Assembly: GCF_019391655.1 (NCBI RefSeq)
Contig: NZ_JAHXPQ010000003.1
Span: forward strand, 310,001-374,000
Reading direction: 5' to 3'
DNA length: 64,000 bases
DNA from: Mucilaginibacter rivuli
Lineage (GTDB): Bacteria > Bacteroidota > Bacteroidia > Sphingobacteriales > Sphingobacteriaceae
The notes beneath the pieces are model-generated. The model saw only the letters and a list, made by a program, of their open reading frames with translations, did no database searches and was not told the origin of the DNA. Shown one piece after another: positions 60,041 through 64,000 of the stretch. A program made the position numbers and the translations under genes. Within the stretch, counting starts at the first letter, position 1. Each line of letters starts with the position of its first letter.

Positions 60041-61237
60041 ATGAAAAAACTACTACTCATTTTATTATTGCTAAATGCATCTGTAATTTACGCACAGGTA
60101 GGTGTACCTGCCGGAACCCCGGTAGCGAAAGTGATTACCGTAACCTACCCTAAAATGAGCCAGGGGCAAATAGACAGTATAAAAAAATCGGCTATAAACG
60201 ATATTTTCTCGAACCCTGATCTGTATAACGATGCGTTTGCAAAGTTCACCAACAGCCTTAAAAGTAACCCTAACCTGTTATACACTTTTATGCGCGATAT
60301 GAATATTAAATTCAAAACATTCCAGGTAGGCAATCAATCGCCGGCTTTGGGGTTTGAGTATAAATACAATAACAGCTGGACCAAAAACAAGCAATTACCT
60401 ACAAAAAGTGTAGTACAGAGTTTCAATATTAACCTTAGCGGGAACGTAGCCTTTAAAAAAGCTGATAACCCCACAAACCTGATGCAAACCGGGTTTCTGT
60501 ATAACGGCACATTTATATGGGGCGGCGTAACCAAAAAAAACGATACGGCTACAGCAAGGCGCCTTATTCAAATTGCAAAGCAGATAGCTCAAAACACTAC
60601 ACCTAATAACCCTGCTATTGAAAAACTATACGAAGAACAAAACCAACTGGTTAAGATAACCAATCAATACTACCTGGGGTTAAATGCCAGTGCCAATTAT
60701 GAAAACACGCAGGATTTTTTGAAGCGCCAGTTTGTGCCCGGCCTGCTGATAAACGCCGGCGCAAAAGCATGGGATAAAACTGAGGCGTTGCAGTATTTTA
60801 ACATACCCGACTATCCTTTTGCATTATTGCGGTTAATAACCGGTACTGATGATAGTTTCCGCCTATCAGGTGCATCTTTCCCATCGGCGTTAGTGGGGAT
60901 AGATTATGTCATACCCAACCAGGATAGCCTGCGCCAGGCAGTTACCGGAGGTTTAAACCCTTTCAGCCGTTTCCGGTTCGAAGCATCGTTTAAAACAAAG
61001 GCTGCAAGGTTTGGCAGCAAGCCCATTTATTTTAGTTCTGATTTTAGATGGTATCGTGAGTTATTCGCAACATCAGCAGAGCTGGGAGCAGGTATCGCTA
61101 ACCAGGTTTACTTTGTTGCCACACTCGAATCTAACAATGGCTTTTTTGTAAGCTATACTGCCGGCCGCTTACCCTTTGATAAACTAAATAATAACGTGTA
61201 CGGCATAGGCTTCCACTACAACCTGGGCAACTGGTAA
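60041..61237 (+). CDS. outer-membrane beta-barrel-like protein, unknown function
   Basis: 398 residues from MKKLLLILLLLNASVIYAQV (signal peptide). A GTG at 60032 is an alternative start. The N-terminal part is helical (QGQIDSIKKSAINDIFSNPD). The rest alternates strands with aromatic belts (LGFEYKYNNSWTKNK, IYFSSDFRWYRELF, GFFVSYTAGRLPFD, YGIGFHYNLGNW at the C terminus with a terminal aromatic residue, typical of barrels). Unknown role. Confidence 0.7.
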   Translation: MKKLLLILLLLNASVIYAQVGVPAGTPVAKVITVTYPKMSQGQIDSIKKSAINDIFSNPDLYNDAFAKFTNSLKSNPNLLYTFMRDMNIKFKTFQVGNQSPALGFEYKYNNSWTKNKQLPTKSVVQSFNINLSGNVAFKKADNPTNLMQTGFLYNGTFIWGGVTKKNDTATARRLIQIAKQIAQNTTPNNPAIEKLYEEQNQLVKITNQYYLGLNASANYENTQDFLKRQFVPGLLINAGAKAWDKTEALQYFNIPDYPFALLRLITGTDDSFRLSGASFPSALVGIDYVIPNQDSLRQAVTGGLNPFSRFRFEASFKTKAARFGSKPIYFSSDFRWYRELFATSAELGAGIANQVYFVATLESNNGFFVSYTAGRLPFDKLNNNVYGIGFHYNLGNW

Positions 61238-61314
61238 TAAGGGAATGCTCACAGTATCATACTACACGGTATATATTAAAAATTTACCTATTTTTAACCG
61301 TGATATTTTAATCT

Positions 61315-62193
61315 ATGACGCCAAAGCTACTTTCAATAATAATTCCGGCATACAACGAAGCGAAGAACATCCCCATTGTGCTACCCGGAATTATCGATTT
61401 CTGTAAGCAGCAAAACTACCAACTGATACTGGTTAATGATGGCAGTTCGGACGACAGTAAAACAGCACTCGCCTCTTTTAGTGACGAAAGTAACCTTACC
61501 GTTATACATCATAAAATTAACCGCGGATATGGCGGCGCGATAAAATCGGGCATCGAGGCCTGCCAAACCGAATACCTGGTAACAATGGACTGCGATGGCC
61601 AGCACCTGGTTGAAGACGTAAAAAAACTGCTCGAAGAATTATTAGCTACCGATGCCGATATGGTTGTAGGCAGCCGCAAGGGCTTAAAATCAGCAAGTAT
61701 ATCGCGCTCTTTTGGCAAAACAGCCATCAGGTTTGTTATCAAAAGGTTAATGCCCTTGCCTATATATGATATAAACTCGGGTATGAAACTTTACAAAGCC
61801 GATTTGGGTAAAAGGTACGCTAAAATTTGCCCAAATAGCATGGCTTACAGCGATGTGATATGCCTGGCCTTTATCAACAAATTTCATAGGGTTATTGAGT
61901 CGCCCATCAGTATCAAAGAGCGGCAAATGGGGCAAAGTTCGGTCAATATAAAAACGGCGTTCCATACCATATACGAAATATTTAACATCATTGTATTATT
62001 TAACCCTATCCGTATTTTTATGCCCGTTGCTTTAGCTTCAATTGTAGCAGGCATATTATGGGAGATACCTATTTTCATGAAAGGAAATGGCGTTTCGGTA
62101 GGTGCTATGCTTTTCATTATGCTGGGTGTACTTACATTATTTTTTGCTGCAATTGCCGAGCAGTTGTCTCAAATACGCAAAAGAGATCTTTAG
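61315..62193 (+). CDS. DPM1-like family 2 glycosyltransferase
   Basis: 292 residues. The GT2 domain (1-215) has LSIIIPAYNEAKNIPIVLP, LVNDGSSDDS and the metal-binding VTMDCDGQH, with the DPM1-type feature of a polyprenyl-phosphate sugar synthase. Two C-terminal helices (MPVALASIVAGILW and VGAMLFIMLGVLTLFFAAIA) anchor it in the membrane. It probably makes a polyprenyl-phosphate hexose that the downstream GT-C enzyme uses. Confidence 0.88.
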   Translation: MTPKLLSIIIPAYNEAKNIPIVLPGIIDFCKQQNYQLILVNDGSSDDSKTALASFSDESNLTVIHHKINRGYGGAIKSGIEACQTEYLVTMDCDGQHLVEDVKKLLEELLATDADMVVGSRKGLKSASISRSFGKTAIRFVIKRLMPLPIYDINSGMKLYKADLGKRYAKICPNSMAYSDVICLAFINKFHRVIESPISIKERQMGQSSVNIKTAFHTIYEIFNIIVLFNPIRIFMPVALASIVAGILWEIPIFMKGNGVSVGAMLFIMLGVLTLFFAAIAEQLSQIRKRDL

Positions 62194-62236
62194 TAAAAAA
62201 TACACATTTCAATTAAAACAGTTTAAGTTTAATAAC

Positions 62237-64000
62237 ATGAATAAGTCGGGCCGTATAGTTATCATATCCATAGTTGCAGTTTTTGTTGTGCTATGTATGG
62301 CTTACTCAAACCATTTTAACAATGGCTTCCATTTTGATGATTCGCATACCATACAGGATAACGTTTATATCCGCAGCCTAAAAAATATCCCCGCTTTCTT
62401 TTCACATCCCGAAATGTTTAGCGCAAACCCGCTACACAGGGGACTAAGGCCTCTGGTTACAACATCATTAGCTATTGATTATTGGCTTGGCAATGGCTTA
62501 AATCCCTTTTATTTCCAACTCTCAACATTTATATGGTTCGCGCTATTATGTATGTTTTTGTTCCTTGTTTACAAAAACATACTACAGGCGTCAATAGTCC
62601 ATCCCTGGGCTGTATATATAGCTGTAGCCGGTATGGCCTGGTTTGCATTACATCCTGTAAATGCCGAAACCATTAATTACATCATATCACGATCGGATGT
62701 ATTATCAACATTCTTTATCATATTGTCATTGTATGTTTATATCACCTTCCCTAATAAGCGTAAACTTTATTTATATGTTATACCGGCATTTATAGGTGTT
62801 TTTGCAAAGGAAACAACTGCCGTATTGGTTATTATCCTGTTTTTTTACATCCTGTTGTTTGAAAAGAAGCTATCTATTAAAGATCTTTTTAACACGGCCA
62901 ACCTAAAGCTTGTTTTCAAAGCCATTATACAGGTACTTCCATTAGCTATAGTAATAGTTGTAACACAGCTAATACTATCAAGTAAATCGCCGGGGATAGG
63001 CAATGCGTTTTCGGGCTCGCTTTTTTACTATATTTTAACACAAGCCTATGTATGGTTACATTATATGGTTTCGTTTTTCCTGCCGATGAATTTGAGTGCT
63101 GACAGCGATCTGACCATCATTAATAATGCATTTGACGACAGAATAGTTGTGGGCCTTATTTCTATCGTTTGCCTTGTTGTAGCCATATTTAAAACATCGG
63201 TTAAGCAAGAAACAAAGCCTATTACATTTGGGCTGATATGGTTTGCCGCCGCATTATTACCCACATCATTGGTACCGCTGGCCGAAGTTACTAATGATCA
63301 TCGTATGTTTTTCGCCTTTGTTGGCCTTTCACTCAGCGTTGTAACCAGCATTGGGCTTTGGCTGATAAAAAATGAAGATTTTATCAAAACCCATACACTA
63401 TACCGCGGAGCAATTACAGCAGCTATATTTTTGATATTGGCAGGTAATGCCTATGGTGTGCATACACGTAATAAAGTTTGGGAAACCGAAGAATCACTTT
63501 GGTTTGATGTGACTGTTAAAAGCCCGATGAATGGCCGCGGCCTGATGAATTATGGCCTTTCGCAAATGGCTAAAGGTAATTACGCCGGGGCCGAACTTTA
63601 CTTCACCCGCGCCCTGCCATTTTTACCAAACTATAGCACGCTTGCTATTAATCTTGGCGTTTTGTACAGCGCAATGGGTAAACCGGCACAGGCCGAAGAA
63701 CATTTTAAGAGAGCGATCAACCTTAGCCCGGGCACCGATGATTCTTACATGTTTTATGCTCGTTTTTTAAAGGAGAGTAACCGCCTTACCGAAGCGCAAC
63801 AAGTTGCCGAAAAGGCTTACCAAATAAATCCATCGGCGTTAATGACGCTTACCCTTTTAATGGATATTGATAATACCCTGGGCCAATGGGATAAGCTATC
63901 TGAAGCAGCAACGCAAACATTAAACCTGCTGCCCAATGATAAAGGTGCGCAAGCCTACCTCAATGCCGCAAAAACGCACATCCCTGTTGTTTTTGTAAAT
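62237..64000 (+). CDS. GT-C-like membrane glycosyltransferase with TPRs, 3' partial
   Basis: At least 588 codons, open to the window end. The N-terminal part has about ten helices and begins with FNNGFHFDDSHTIQDN, whose DD pair resembles the first-loop acidic motif of GT-C enzymes such as PMT and TMTC. The C-terminal soluble part from about residue 430 has TPR units (LMNYGLSQMAKGNYAGAEL, LAINLGVLYSAMGKPAQAEE). It lies 44 bases after the DPM1-like gene. Protein O-glycosylation is an inference from this combination. Confidence 0.75.
   Translation, partial: MNKSGRIVIISIVAVFVVLCMAYSNHFNNGFHFDDSHTIQDNVYIRSLKNIPAFFSHPEMFSANPLHRGLRPLVTTSLAIDYWLGNGLNPFYFQLSTFIWFALLCMFLFLVYKNILQASIVHPWAVYIAVAGMAWFALHPVNAETINYIISRSDVLSTFFIILSLYVYITFPNKRKLYLYVIPAFIGVFAKETTAVLVIILFFYILLFEKKLSIKDLFNTANLKLVFKAIIQVLPLAIVIVVTQLILSSKSPGIGNAFSGSLFYYILTQAYVWLHYMVSFFLPMNLSADSDLTIINNAFDDRIVVGLISIVCLVVAIFKTSVKQETKPITFGLIWFAAALLPTSLVPLAEVTNDHRMFFAFVGLSLSVVTSIGLWLIKNEDFIKTHTLYRGAITAAIFLILAGNAYGVHTRNKVWETEESLWFDVTVKSPMNGRGLMNYGLSQMAKGNYAGAELYFTRALPFLPNYSTLAINLGVLYSAMGKPAQAEEHFKRAINLSPGTDDSYMFYARFLKESNRLTEAQQVAEKAYQINPSALMTLTLLMDIDNTLGQWDKLSEAATQTLNLLPNDKGAQAYLNAAKTHIPVVFVN

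Noticed and set aside
1..64000. CRISPR arrays, phage or transposase genes
   Set aside because: No spaced direct repeats with unique spacers, no transposase or integrase ORF and no phage structural genes are recognisable.

Overview
The window comes from a Bacteroidetes chromosome, most likely Sphingobacteriaceae and Mucilaginibacter- or Pedobacter-like. The evidence is a set of promoters of the TTTG-N19-TAnnTTTG type, starts with almost no Shine-Dalgarno sequence, a futalosine-pathway mqnC, the Bacteroidetes-type GlmU, type B L31, many signal-peptide and lipoprotein genes, and AT-rich intergenic DNA full of short repeats. The genus is inferred, not proven. I see no phage, transposase, CRISPR array or rRNA. 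There is one tRNA.

Layout. 1-3426: a glycoside-oxidation cluster (a DUF1080 protein cut by the window edge, a Tat-exported Gfo/Idh/MocA oxidoreductase and a secreted DUF6807 protein). 3447-8233: a cupin, mqnC, a probable small RNA on the minus strand, scpB, a 66-residue charged protein and a GNAT-like protein. 8275-14761 (mostly minus strand): an XRE regulator, mpl, prmA, tpiA, glmU-like, rpmE type B and methylmalonyl-CoA epimerase. 14877-17206: iscS, iscU and iscA, widely spaced by repeat arrays. 17290-24754: small accessory genes, a DsbA-like protein with an AraC regulator, and an ada-like/alkB repair pair. 24803-29667: rpoN, mscL, mutS. 29807-39233: three copies of a beta-barrel module in two genes around an esterase, a ybbP/ybbA/tesA-like cluster, lspA and a DinB-family gene.

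39483-43381 is a GH2 hydrolase divergent from a LacI regulator, with a perfect 12-bp operator between them. tRNA-Pro follows. 43872-49791 is a second sugar cassette (DUF5107-TPR protein, MFS sugar porter, divergent AraC regulator). 49946-51519 is an ArsR/SRPBCC/hydrolase group. 51665-56419 holds a large conserved unknown and a five-PAS hybrid-free histidine kinase with a receiver-only partner. 56421-61237 holds a serine hydrolase, a probable pepsin-like lipoprotein and an unknown small gene beside a barrel gene. 61315-64000 holds a DPM1-like glycosyltransferase followed by a GT-C/TPR membrane protein that runs off the window, together resembling a polyprenyl-phosphate-sugar O-glycosylation pair.

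The least explained signals are the minus-strand RNA between mqnC and scpB, the pepsin-like lipoprotein, and a class of intergenic arrays built from locus-specific 8-12 bp words. One of these arrays supplies coding sequence to the ends of two ABC transporter genes.
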